Notes: generated by a model from the sequence alone, not told the origin. Shown: positions 45,207-53,561, counted from the stretch's first letter. The stretch is 64,000 bases of DNA from SHYR01 sp036013055 (GCA_036013055.1 DASCQM010000006.1:329808-393807); one strand, 5' to 3'. A program made the numbers and translations.

Positions 45207-45503
45207 CTATCCGACCTCGGCGGGAACTGCCTCGGTCGATTCGATCAGCTCGTTGATCTCGGCGCGCAACGACGGGCCCACGCCGTCGGTGAGGCAGGCC
45301 TGGCACGTCGGCTCGTCGGGCGCGCCCATGTCGTAGAGGCGAACGCGACGGGGCGTGCCGGAGATCGAGATCCCGCAGATCGTGTCGACGGAACTCGCGA
45401 CGTAGACCTCGGCTTCGACCTGGCTGGCGTCGTGTAACACGACCCAGTGCCACTCATCGGCGAGATCATTCAGCGCCTTGGCGACGATGCGATGTTGCGG
45501 CAC
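45207..45503 (-). CDS. Small conserved-looking protein of unknown function
   Basis: 98 aa from the GTG at 45503, which has GAGGAG about nine bases upstream. A longer reading runs into tRNA-Leu and was rejected. Cys residues occur in DTICGIS and PTCQAC; the rest is beta-rich (VEAEVYVASSVD) with an acidic tail. The paired CxxC-like Cys could bind a metal. No family is recognised. It lies just downstream of tRNA-Leu on the same strand and may share its transcript. Confidence 0.6.
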   Translation of the reverse strand: MPQHRIVAKALNDLADEWHWVVLHDASQVEAEVYVASSVDTICGISISGTPRRVRLYDMGAPDEPTCQACLTDGVGPSLRAEINELIESTEAVPAEVG

Positions 45504-45538
45504 TGGCGCGTCTCCTCGTCGGCGGGTTGCGGCGATGC

Positions 45539-45623
45539 TGGTACCGGGGGTGGGACTCGAACCCACATGCCTTGCGGCCACGGATTTTAAGTCCGCTGCG
45601 TATGCCAATTCCGCCACCCCGGC
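45539..45623 (-). tRNA. tRNA-Leu (anticodon TAA)
   Basis: On the minus strand the sequence begins GCCGGGGTGGCGGAATTGGC and has the anticodon loop CTTAAAA, flanked by GCGGA and TCCGT. The T arm contains GGTTCGAGTCC. A short variable arm of class II type (GGCCGCAAGGC region) and the encoded CCA at 45541-45539 are present. Position 1-72 is a G-U pair. Confidence 0.93.
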
Positions 45624-45732
45624 ACAGGTTCGGATCGGGCTGATCTGGCAAGCGCGGCAGGCGGTTTGACGCCCGCCGCGACGCCCACCAGTTCACGTCG
45701 AGCCTCGGAATGAGTCTAGCTGATGTGCTCGC

Positions 45733-45754
45733 GACGGCGCAGTTGCGCGCCGTC
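45733..45754. other. Perfect 8-bp hairpin in the gap before the nuclease gene
   Basis: GACGGCGC and GCGCCGTC flank AGTTGC. It lies between the divergent tRNA-Leu and nuclease genes; role unknown. The rest of 45624-45890 shows no gene. Confidence 0.5.
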
Positions 45755-45890
45755 GGCACTCAGCGAGCCGTCGTGCAAATCAGACGTCCTCGAGATCAGA
45801 GAACGCGCGCTGCTCGTGATACCAGGAGCACGGACGTCCTGCTCAGAGACACTGCCGCGCCGCTTCGCGTTGGTTAGGTACAGTTGGCGA

Positions 45891-46640
45891 ATGGCACTGG
45901 AGAAATGGCAACTTCTCGAGCTTGGAGCAGTCTTCGTCGAAGCTGATCTCAGCAGAATGGCGACGGATGTCTCGGTCGAGCACGACCAGAGACTACCGGA
46001 CCGCGTTACGCGACGACCTCGTCAGGTCGACGGGGTAGTTCGATTCACTGAGGGGGGTCGGCGGTACTTGCGGACCATCGAGGTTCAGAAGCGTGGCGCC
46101 AAGATTGGATCCGGAGAGCTAGACAAGTTCATCACAAAAGCAGACAGGCTCGGAGCACAGCGAACGACGATTGTGTCGGAAGCCGGCTTTACGGCACCTG
46201 CGCTCGAGCGCCTAGTTGATCACGCGAAGATGCTCGACGCGATTCACATGAAGAAGCTTCGGCGACGCTCCGTGCCCGGTCATCTGCGTGACCTCTTGGG
46301 CATCGAGATGATCGACGATGAGCAGCATCGCTCGATGGGAAACACGAGCCTCCAGCCGTACGCCTACGTTTCGATTCCCTCAGGAGAAGTTTGGCGGTAC
46401 GTGTTCATCGCCAGCCCCCAAGTTCAGGGGACCGACGCAGTGATCGCCGTCCTTAGCGAGCCAGCTGATGCCCTCGGCGGTGCTCGGGTCGTGGTTACCG
46501 CGTTTACGAAACCGGGCGGGCAAAAGAAGGTTTCGCGAGTTGGGATGAACCTTGAATACGAGGATGGCAGCGTCTCAACTGTGGAGGCCAGAGTGAATGC
46601 CGCTTTCCGCACCGACCTGAATCGCGGATCTCGAACCTAG
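45891..46640 (+). CDS. Mrr/restriction-endonuclease-like protein
   Basis: 249 aa. RQVDGVVRF, then RTIEVQKRG, matches the PD-(D/E)xK core in the variant form D...ExQ (Asp, Glu, Gln), as in Mrr-like nucleases, and is followed by a helix with KFITKADRLGAQRTTIVS and GFTAPALE, typical of that group. The C-terminal 120 residues are beta-rich and unassigned. There is no methyltransferase next to it, so it may be a type IV or solitary defence nuclease or a mobile-element gene. Codon use is visibly less GC-biased than in its neighbours. Confidence 0.7.
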   Translation: MALEKWQLLELGAVFVEADLSRMATDVSVEHDQRLPDRVTRRPRQVDGVVRFTEGGRRYLRTIEVQKRGAKIGSGELDKFITKADRLGAQRTTIVSEAGFTAPALERLVDHAKMLDAIHMKKLRRRSVPGHLRDLLGIEMIDDEQHRSMGNTSLQPYAYVSIPSGEVWRYVFIASPQVQGTDAVIAVLSEPADALGGARVVVTAFTKPGGQKKVSRVGMNLEYEDGSVSTVEARVNAAFRTDLNRGSRT

Positions 46641-46691
46641 CGGCAGACGCGGATGCCGGAATCGGGCTCAACTGAAGCAACTTCACGGGTT

Positions 46692-47039
46692 CTAATGTCC
46701 ACCAAACACGACATGCCCTCGCACCCTGAGGGCCTCCGCCAACTCTCCCTCCATCCTCGCCGCCTCTTCATAGGTCACGGGGTTCAGATGCTCGTATAAC
46801 GCAGGTAGCAGCCGTACACCGTACCTGCGCACGACACGCGCCGCCTTGTGCCCGCGCTTGTGGTTCGCGAAGCGTTCCTCTGGGGTCAGGCCCGTCATGC
46901 CGACGTAGACGGGAGGCAGCGACGACTCATGCACCTTTGTTGCAGCCCGGTCGAGCTCTACGACGTAGACAGAGTGGTGGGGCGATGGAAGGTCGTCCCG
47001 CCTCCGTCGCTTACCGCCGGTAGTCTTCTTCTTGGGCAT
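46692..47039 (-). CDS. GIY-YIG-like nuclease
   Basis: 115 aa. SVYVVELD stands for the GIY strand and PPVYVGMTGL for YIG, followed by the conserved RFANHKRG with Arg and His, and a late Glu in ARMEGELAEAL. The first 20 residues are a Lys/Arg-rich tail. The family covers homing and repair endonucleases. The ATG at 47039 and its GGAGGAGGG Shine-Dalgarno both sit inside one arm of a long inverted repeat, so translation may be structure-controlled. Confidence 0.72.
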   Translation of the reverse strand: MPKKKTTGGKRRRRDDLPSPHHSVYVVELDRAATKVHESSLPPVYVGMTGLTPEERFANHKRGHKAARVVRRYGVRLLPALYEHLNPVTYEEAARMEGELAEALRVRGHVVFGGH

Positions 47040-47084
47040 CCCTCCTCCTTCCTTCACCCCTTACGGGGGAAGGAGGAGGGATGC
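47036..47084. repeat. 17-bp perfect inverted repeat over a start site
   Basis: Arms GCATCCCTCCTCCTTCC (47036-47052) and its exact complement at 47068-47084 enclose a 15-nt loop, in which CCCC and GGGG can pair further. The left arm holds the Shine-Dalgarno and ATG of the GIY-YIG gene. By symmetry the right arm gives the same SD-ATG on the plus strand, opening a six-codon reading frame (47081-47101). Confidence 0.9.
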
Positions 47085-47152
47085 AGAGCTTGGCAACATG
47101 ACGGCCGCCTCACCCTAACGACAACGGTCGCTCGCGGTACGATCACTGGACC

Positions 47153-47650
47153 ATGAATCCACGAATGGAACGCTTCATCGACGGCTACGTGGCGAGCGGC
47201 AACGCGACGCGCGCGTATATCGACGCGGGCTACGCCGAACGTGGAGCAGGGCAGGCTGCGCACAAGCTGCTGAAGAAGACTGAAGTGCAGGCCGCCATCG
47301 CGGACCGATCACGCGTCGCCGCCGATGCAGCGGGTATCGACACCGCGTGGATCGTCTCTGAAGCGGTTGCCATCGTCGAGCGAAGCGTAGGCCTACGCAT
47401 GGTCTACGACACGTCAGGCAACGTCGTCGGCGAGCGGATGGCGGACGCGCCAGCGGCGATACGCGCGTTGACGCTGCTGAGTCGATTCACGGGCGGCTTC
47501 GAGACTCGGGCTGAAGTCAGCGGACCGGATGGAGGCCCGATAGCGCACTCGCTCGATGCGGTCGTGGCGTCGATGACGACGGACGAGCTTCGTGCTGCTC
47601 TGGCTGCGGGCGACATCAACCGCGTCGGCAGCACCGGCGAAAGCGTGTAA
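47153..47650 (+). CDS. Phage terminase small subunit (TerS)
   Basis: 165 aa. FIDGYVASGNATRAYIDAGY is the classic DNA-binding N-terminus of Terminase_2 proteins, followed by GQAAHKLLKKTEVQAAI. TerS recognises phage DNA for packaging. There is no large terminase, portal or capsid gene in the window, so this is an orphan and probably a prophage remnant. The C-terminal 40 residues look normal, so the gene itself is not obviously broken. Confidence 0.85.
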   Translation: MNPRMERFIDGYVASGNATRAYIDAGYAERGAGQAAHKLLKKTEVQAAIADRSRVAADAAGIDTAWIVSEAVAIVERSVGLRMVYDTSGNVVGERMADAPAAIRALTLLSRFTGGFETRAEVSGPDGGPIAHSLDAVVASMTTDELRAALAAGDINRVGSTGESV

Positions 47651-47973
47651 CCGGACGCGGCGTTGCTGTTCGCAGGATGTTCTGACACCGCCGAGGGGGT
47701 GGGGGTCCTTTCAGACGCTGTTTTCAAAAGCGATGAGGCCCGCGCCCGGAATTGCTACATTTTCTCAAAATTGTGCGGATGTGCATCGAGCAAGTTCGCC
47801 CGACGTTCGATACCGGACTTCGCGGCGCGCTATCATTCCGTCCGTCATGCTAGGTACCCATGAGCAAGCCCGTTCCACGAGCGCGTCTCCACCAAATGGG
47901 TAGGCGACATATCGCTGAGCGCGTGAGGATCTCGAATTCGGTGCGCGCCATACCCGGCAAATTGGCCATACCG
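47651..47973. other. Gene-free stretch after terS
   Basis: About 320 bp with lower G/C than the flanks and AT-rich runs (near 47720-47775). A start at 47860 in frame with the lipoprotein gene is possible but would move the signal peptide inward. No further gene is supported. Confidence 0.4.
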
Positions 47974-48732
47974 ATGCAACCACCGCGAGGGGGTTCTCGT
48001 CTCGCACTTTCGGTCGCGGTTGCCGTGCTCATCTCATGGAGCATCGGCTGCCAGCCTGACGAGGGTGCTGGGCAGGGGGAAGACTACGACGTAGTTGACT
48101 CAGTCCGTATCTACGCTCTTGAAATGGAGGACTGGTGGATGGGCGTCCACGGGACGCTCGCACTCTACTGGACAATCGACTACGAGAACTTGGACCTTGC
48201 GGAGCCGATGCTGTCGGACATCTGGCCTGCCCCAAGTCCACCGATAGAACTGTTGAGCCTCCACACCGTGGTAAAGCAGACCTTGATCACTGCCCTTCGA
48301 GCACGGTTCGCGGCCAATGGTGCCGGCGAGTTGGTCGGCTTGGCGGCGGCCTTCTGTGACGATCCAACCGCGTTTCCGACCGCTCTGAGCACTTGGTGGG
48401 CCACGGAGGTCGAGCCGCTACAGCGTTGGCGAGAGTCCGGAGAGACATGCGACCCCAGTGAGCGTTGGGCGGGTAACAAAGGTGATTACACGGGATTGCT
48501 TCCGCTCCGCAAGTACAGATGGCACTGCCTCGACTTGAAATACGGGGGCGACGATGACTTCGGGTGGAACTACGATGTCTCGGTCTACGACCTGAAGCTG
48601 GCGTGCGCGATGGATGGGTCGGCCGTGCTGGCGTTCGAGGCCGCCGAGAAGTCATGGTCAGAGGCGGTTGCATGGTATTGCTCGTATGGCTTTGCATTGC
48701 GGTGGGACGCCGCGCTCGAAGCGTGCGAGTAG
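47974..48732 (+). CDS. Putative lipoprotein, accessory
   Basis: 252 aa from ATG at 47974. The N-terminus has Arg, then a hydrophobic run LALSVAVAVLISW, then SIGC as lipobox near residue 26. The mature part is rich in Trp (WWMG, STWWATEVEPLQRW) and contains several Cys (FCDDP, ETCDP, HCLDL, ACAMD, WYCS, EACE) that could form disulfides in an exported protein. No family is recognised. An alternative start at 47860 adds 38 residues. The gene is less GC-biased than the core genome. Confidence 0.6.
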   Translation: MQPPRGGSRLALSVAVAVLISWSIGCQPDEGAGQGEDYDVVDSVRIYALEMEDWWMGVHGTLALYWTIDYENLDLAEPMLSDIWPAPSPPIELLSLHTVVKQTLITALRARFAANGAGELVGLAAAFCDDPTAFPTALSTWWATEVEPLQRWRESGETCDPSERWAGNKGDYTGLLPLRKYRWHCLDLKYGGDDDFGWNYDVSVYDLKLACAMDGSAVLAFEAAEKSWSEAVAWYCSYGFALRWDAALEACE

Positions 48733-48802
48733 GACTTCCGTCGCTACAGGCTCAGGATGTACTCCCACTGAGCGTCGATGAGACCGCACGACCGGGTTAG
48801 CC

Positions 48803-49420
48803 ATGCCAAGTGAACGAATTCAGCGACAGATAGACGCCCTGCTCGACCAGGCTGAGGCAGCAGTCGGTTCCCGCGACTGGGATACCGTGCGTGAACTCTG
48901 TGACACGGTGCTGCGACTCGATCACGAGAATGCGGACGCGCGAACCTATCTGGATGCTGCGGAGCACGATTCGGGAGTCCTGACGCCATCGTCTGACGCA
49001 TCTGGAAGCGCGCCGCCACCGTCACCGACACCCCAGCCCGACACCCCGTCCTCCTTCGCAGGCGGCAGGTACGAGGTGCGCGAGTTCCTCGGCGAGGGCG
49101 GCAAGAAGCGCGTCTTCCTCGCGCACGACTCGCTGCTCGACCGCGACGTCGCATTCGCTCTCGTGCGCACGGACGGGCTCGACGACGCAGGCCGCGAGCG
49201 CATCACGCGCGAGGCGCAGGCGATGGGCCGTCTCGGAGACCATCCGCACATCGTGCCGGTGCTCGACCTCGGTCAGGAGACGAACATCGATGGCGTCTCG
49301 CAGCCGTACATCGTTTCGCAGTACATGGCAGGCGGCTCCGTCGAGGACCTGCTCGCAGCCGATGATGACCTGCCGCTGGAACGCACGCTTGAGATAGCAC
49401 TCGGCGTCTGTCGCGGCTGA
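48803..49420 (+). pseudogene. Truncated Ser/Thr protein kinase (N-terminal part)
   Basis: 205 residues remain. A helical N-terminus (RIQRQIDALLDQAEAAV) and Ser/Pro linker lead into a kinase N-lobe: RYEVREFLGEGGKKRVFLAH is the glycine loop. The lysine position reads AFALVRTD, so the usual VAIK Lys is not obvious. The C-helix is in REAQAMGRLGDHPHIV. The frame stops at TGA right after ALGVCRG, where intact relatives go on to the HRDLKPGN catalytic loop. Everything catalytic is missing, so this is a remnant cut at about 49417. Confidence 0.8.
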
Positions 49421-49505
49421 GACGGCGGTCAAAGCCGCGGGTAGAGCAGCCCCGGGAGTCCTCGACCAGTACTTCCGGGCGCGGACGGGTCTGGCGTGGG
49501 ATGAA

Positions 49506-50273
49506 GTGCAGTCCGTCGCAACGGATATCGAGTCGGAAGTGTTGATCCGGCTGATGAATCTCGACGTGCTCGACGAAGTGGCGCCTGTCTTCGACGAGAA
49601 GTACGACCTGCGCGGCAAGGGCGTTCCGGTTGCATTTCAAGTGCACTGGGCCTCGAAGAAGTTGCCGACCTCCTGCTTCCCCGACGAGCTCGAGCAGGCG
49701 CGGTGCCAGCACATCGAGAGCGCGATCGCCGCGGAAGAGGCGCGCCGCATCGCCACGCTCCGTGCAGCTGGCTACGAACTCTGGCTCGCTGCGCCAATCG
49801 ACTTCCGTGGACTCGACGAGGCTGTCTCGTTTGAGGATGAGTTGCGGCCGCACTTCTCGATCTTCGCCGGCGTGCTGGCGAACCCTGGCGTGAACCCTAG
49901 CGTGTCGCTTGCGGACGTTCCTACCGCGATGGCAAACGCCGTTAGGCGATTCGCCCGGGACGTGGGACCTGCGACCCCCGTGCTGTTGATGGCGAGCGGA
50001 CCACCGCTCGCCTCACAGACCGAAGGCGGGTTCTGTGAGGCAGACATCTGCCCGTCTGACTTCCGCGGCGCCTTCAACCAGACCGAGGCATGGCTTGGCG
50101 CGGCACTCGACCATCTCACTACGGACCAGTTCAGGGGATTTGGCGCGGCGATTTTCGAGGGCTCCCACTTCGACATCCGCACTCCGTTTGAGCAGTACGC
50201 GAGCTTCCCTCTCAACCGCGTCGGTGAGACTGGGTACAACGACCCCGCGCTCAACATCTACCGAGCGCAGTGA
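49506..50273 (+). CDS. Unknown protein, probably 5'-truncated
   Basis: 255 aa from a GTG at 49506. The frame is open and looks coding back to about 49417, immediately at the kinase break, but has no start codon there. Thus the gene probably lost its 5' end in the same rearrangement. Seen are a Glu/Arg-rich helical stretch (QHIESAIAAEEARRIATL), ELWLAAPIDFRG and SHFDIRTPFEQYASFPLN, reminiscent of a TIM-barrel-like enzyme domain; I do not recognise the family. Expression would need a new promoter. Confidence 0.55.
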   Translation: MQSVATDIESEVLIRLMNLDVLDEVAPVFDEKYDLRGKGVPVAFQVHWASKKLPTSCFPDELEQARCQHIESAIAAEEARRIATLRAAGYELWLAAPIDFRGLDEAVSFEDELRPHFSIFAGVLANPGVNPSVSLADVPTAMANAVRRFARDVGPATPVLLMASGPPLASQTEGGFCEADICPSDFRGAFNQTEAWLGAALDHLTTDQFRGFGAAIFEGSHFDIRTPFEQYASFPLNRVGETGYNDPALNIYRAQ

Positions 50274-50580
50274 CGGATCGACGGCGGCGCCAGGAACACG
50301 CTGCTCCCGAGTAGTTGGTGGCTGGTGTGCCGAGTGGTGGGGACGTGCAGTGGTAGACGGGAGCCGGGTGGCAGATCGACGTCTCGTATCGATTGGTGAT
50401 GGGGCTCCCGCGAGTCCTTATTCTTCGAGGACGGCCTCAATGAACTCAAGGATCGTGCTGACGCCAATCAGATTGACTGCGATGACGACCAAGACGATCG
50501 CGATGAACCAGAGGAGCCCTTCGATGCTTGACGCCCCGGTGCAGTCATGTTGATCATGCCGGCGTCGGCGGAGGTGGCAC
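50274..50580. other. Intergenic region before the CaiB pair
   Basis: 307 bp. On the minus strand at about 50418-50542 a reading frame encodes a 20-residue hydrophobic segment (LLWFIAIVLVVIAVNLIGVS) and an acidic tail, but lacks a credible start except an internal TTG. It may be a small membrane protein remnant. The plus-strand RBS GGAGG for the next gene lies at the right end. Confidence 0.35.
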
Positions 50581-51804
50581 GTGAACGCGCTCGACGGGAT
50601 CCGCGTCATCGACTTCACTTCAGGCGTCGCCGGTCCGAACTGCACCAAGCTGCTCGCGGATTTCGGCGCCGACGTGATCAAGGTGGAGCGATCGACGGGC
50701 GACAAGACCCGCACGGTGCCGCCGTTCGCCGGGGACCAACCGCACGCGGAGCGCTCACTGCTGTTCTTGCATCTCAACACCAACAAGCGATCGGTCACCG
50801 TCGACCCGGCAACATCCGAGGGTGCCGACCTGCTGCGACGGCTGATCGTCGATGCCCAAGTGGTCGTGGAGGATTTCAAGCCAGGGCGGACCTCCGAGCT
50901 TGGGTTGGGCTACGAGCATCTGATCAAAGACCGACCCAACCTCGTCTACTGTTCGATCACGCCCTGGGGACAGGACGGCCCTTACGTGGAGCGAGAGCTG
51001 CGGGCATCGGAACTGGTCCTGCAAGGAATGGGTGGGCCCGTGAATGCCACGGGGCACTCTGAGCGCGAACCGCTGAAGCTCGCCGGCAACCTCGCCCAGA
51101 TGCAGGCCGGTACCGTTGCCGCCTTCGCCATCACCGGCATGGTCTACCGCACCGAGAAGGGCGGCGAAGGAGACCACCTGGACATCTCCATCTATGAGAC
51201 GCAGATGGGCTCCCGTGACCGCCGCACCCCCGCCCTGACCGCCTACTCATACACGGGTGCCACGAGCAAGCGAACGCAGGCGGGGTTCGCGCTGGCAAGC
51301 GGCGTGAAGCCGACGCAGGACGGTCACATCAACCTGATGGCGATGGGGACGCGCCGCATGGACAACTTCGTCAGCATGATCGGTCGCGAGGACCTCGTGG
51401 GCGACGAGCGGATCTACCAGCAGCCGACGATGCTCGAACAGGAGTTCATCGAGGAGATCCAGACTGCGTACTTCGGCTGGCTGATGGCGCACGGGAAGCG
51501 CGACGCAGTCGCGATTGCTCAGGAGCACGGGCTGCTGGCCGGGGTCGTGAATACACCGGAGGACCTTGTCTCCGACCCTCACTACCGTGAGCGGGGCGTC
51601 TGGGAGTCGATCGAGCATCCGGTTGCCGGCGCGTTCGAGTACCCCGGGCGTCCGGTCATCATGTCCGACTCACCGCGTCCCACCGCTCGCCGCGCGCCAC
51701 TGCTCGGGGAACACAACGCGGAAGTGCTGGGCGGATTACTCGACGTGACGGATGAGCAGCTCTCGACCCTGCGTGCCAGCGGCGTGATCTCGGGAGATGC
51801 GTGA
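50581..51804 (+). CDS. CaiB/BaiF CoA transferase, subunit lacking the catalytic Asp
   Basis: 407 aa. LDGIRVIDFTSGVAGP opens a class III CoA-transferase fold, and YCSITPWGQDGP is the usual middle motif. At the catalytic Asp position it reads KLAGNLAQMQAG, so Asn replaces Asp. That predicts a non-catalytic or altered unit. The GTG start has GGAGG six bases upstream, and the TGA stop overlaps the next gene's start, so the two subunits are probably made together and form a heteromer. Confidence 0.87.
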   Translation: MNALDGIRVIDFTSGVAGPNCTKLLADFGADVIKVERSTGDKTRTVPPFAGDQPHAERSLLFLHLNTNKRSVTVDPATSEGADLLRRLIVDAQVVVEDFKPGRTSELGLGYEHLIKDRPNLVYCSITPWGQDGPYVERELRASELVLQGMGGPVNATGHSEREPLKLAGNLAQMQAGTVAAFAITGMVYRTEKGGEGDHLDISIYETQMGSRDRRTPALTAYSYTGATSKRTQAGFALASGVKPTQDGHINLMAMGTRRMDNFVSMIGREDLVGDERIYQQPTMLEQEFIEEIQTAYFGWLMAHGKRDAVAIAQEHGLLAGVVNTPEDLVSDPHYRERGVWESIEHPVAGAFEYPGRPVIMSDSPRPTARRAPLLGEHNAEVLGGLLDVTDEQLSTLRASGVISGDA

Positions 51805-53147
51805 TGGCCGATCTACCGCTCGCAGGCGTTCGCGTTGCTGATGTCACCGTTGTCTGGGCCGGACCGTACGTGACTCAGTTGCTGGCCGAGTGGGGCGCCG
51901 AGGTGATCCGCGTGGAACCTCGTACGCGCATCCAACCACTGACGCGCGGGGCGGATACGCAACCGCCTCCGGAAGAGACCCTGCGTATGCTGGCACAGAT
52001 GGGCATGACCCTCTTCGGATTCCCCGACTTCGACTCGGGGAGCGATCCGTGGAACCGTGGCTCCGGATTCAATTCCCACGGCCGAAACAAGCTGAGCATG
52101 ACAGCGGACATCACAACCCCCGAGGGGCGCGAGGCGTTCCTCAAGCTGATCGAGCAGTCGGACGTGCTGGTTGAAAACAACGTCCCGGAGACGATCGAGA
52201 AGGCCGGCATCACCTACGAGGACCTGAAGCAGGTCAACCCGCGCCTGATCATGTTGCGCATGCCGGCCTTCGGGCTGTCTGGCCCCTACAAGAACTACCG
52301 CGCGCTCGGCACGCACATCGAGGGCATGATCGGGCATCACTACATTCGTTCCTACCCGGACGCCGACCCGGAGGCCGCGGGCGATGTCTTCACCGGCGAC
52401 GCCGTGGCGGGGGTGATGGGCGCGTTCGCGGTCACAATGGCGCTGCGTCACCGCGACCGCACCGGTGCGGGGCAACAGATTGAACTCTCACAGGCAGAGA
52501 ATTTCCTGCCGATCCTCGGTGACTTCATCCTCGATTGGACGGCGAACGGTCGTGATGCCGGGCCGCAGGGAAACCACCATCGCACGCACGCGCCGCACGG
52601 CTACTACCCTAGCGAAGGCGATGACAACTGGATCGCGATCGACTGCGATTCCGACGAGGCATGGCAGACGATCTGCGACGTGCTCGGGGTCGCCGATCTC
52701 GCCTCGGACCAGCGCTTCACGACGGAAGCAGATCGGTTCGAGCATCGCGACGTGCTCGATCAGCTGCTGCCTGATGCGACCCGCAAGCGAGACGCGTTCG
52801 AGTTGTCGGAACAGCTCCAGGATCGGGGCGTGATCGCAGGCCCCGTCCAGGATGAGGCGGCCGCCTTCGCCGACCCGCAGCTTGCGCACCGCGGCTTCTT
52901 CGAGGAGCTCACGAGCGAGGCCACCGGGACTCACAAATATCCCGGGCTGATATTCAAGGCGAAGAACACCCCCAACAAGTTGCGACGCCCGTCACCCAAC
53001 CTCGGCCAGGACAACGAGTACGTGTATCGCGAGCTACTCGGGTACGACGCGACGGCCTACGAAGAGTTGATCGAGAGCGGGGCGGTCGGCGCCGACTACC
53101 CGCCCGGCGTGGTGCCCTGGATGACAGACCAGCCGCAGTCTGATTAG
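51804..53147 (+). CDS. CaiB/BaiF CoA transferase, catalytic subunit
   Basis: 447 aa. LPLAGVRVADVTVVWAGPYV opens the fold. The catalytic Asp is kept in FTGDAVAGVMGA. A longer loop around residues 50-90 distinguishes it from the partner. ATG at 51804 shares one base with the upstream stop; a GTG one codon earlier is possible. It parallels unit 2 of the fused protein at 39308-41749. Substrates are unknown. Confidence 0.87.
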   Translation: MADLPLAGVRVADVTVVWAGPYVTQLLAEWGAEVIRVEPRTRIQPLTRGADTQPPPEETLRMLAQMGMTLFGFPDFDSGSDPWNRGSGFNSHGRNKLSMTADITTPEGREAFLKLIEQSDVLVENNVPETIEKAGITYEDLKQVNPRLIMLRMPAFGLSGPYKNYRALGTHIEGMIGHHYIRSYPDADPEAAGDVFTGDAVAGVMGAFAVTMALRHRDRTGAGQQIELSQAENFLPILGDFILDWTANGRDAGPQGNHHRTHAPHGYYPSEGDDNWIAIDCDSDEAWQTICDVLGVADLASDQRFTTEADRFEHRDVLDQLLPDATRKRDAFELSEQLQDRGVIAGPVQDEAAAFADPQLAHRGFFEELTSEATGTHKYPGLIFKAKNTPNKLRRPSPNLGQDNEYVYRELLGYDATAYEELIESGAVGADYPPGVVPWMTDQPQSD

Positions 53148-53195
53148 CGAGTAGAGACGCGGGCAGGCTTCGGCCGCTAGCGGGATCCGGGAGCG

Positions 53196-53561
53196 ATGCC
53201 CCTCACGGCGGTCTCAGCCGTCGAAGCCCCACTCGCGAATCAGCGCGAGCTTGAGGGCGGCGAGGTGCGCGTGCGCATCGGCATCAACGCCGGAGAGCCA
53301 ATCGCGGAGGACGACGACCTCTTCGGCACGGCGGTCCAACTCGCTGCGCGCATCACCGACCGCGCTGAGCCGGGGCAGGTGCTGGTCTCTAACGTCGTGC
53401 GGGAGCTGTGCGCAGGCAAGACGTTCGAGTTCACGTCGGCGGGTGACGCGACGCTCAAGGGCTTCGACGAGCCGGTGGCATCTGCGAGGGCCTTCAACTC
53501 TGTCGTGGTCTCTTCCGTGTGGGCGAAAAAGCGGGCGAGCATCTGGAGCAGCACCTCGTAG
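53196..53561 (+). pseudogene. Remnant of a class III adenylate/guanylate cyclase
   Basis: About 100 residues of the C-terminal cyclase domain remain: VRVRIGINAGEPIAEDDDLF then GTAVQLAARITDRAEPGQVL and LKGFDEPV. The metal-binding Asp segment upstream is missing. From about 53500 the frame is only the antisense of the ferritin-like gene, so the natural end is also replaced. It is a non-functional fragment trapped in a junction. It may come from the same ancestral signalling gene as the kinase fragment 4 kb upstream. Confidence 0.75.

Noticed and set aside
45539..47650. tRNA-Leu as integration site of the nuclease/phage cassette
   Set aside because: The cassette lies on the 5' side of the tRNA, no copy of the tRNA 3' end is seen further right, and there is no integrase.
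50418..50542. Small minus-strand membrane protein
   Set aside because: A convincing hydrophobic helix but no start codon with a ribosome site; only an internal TTG. Kept as a note in the intergenic entry.
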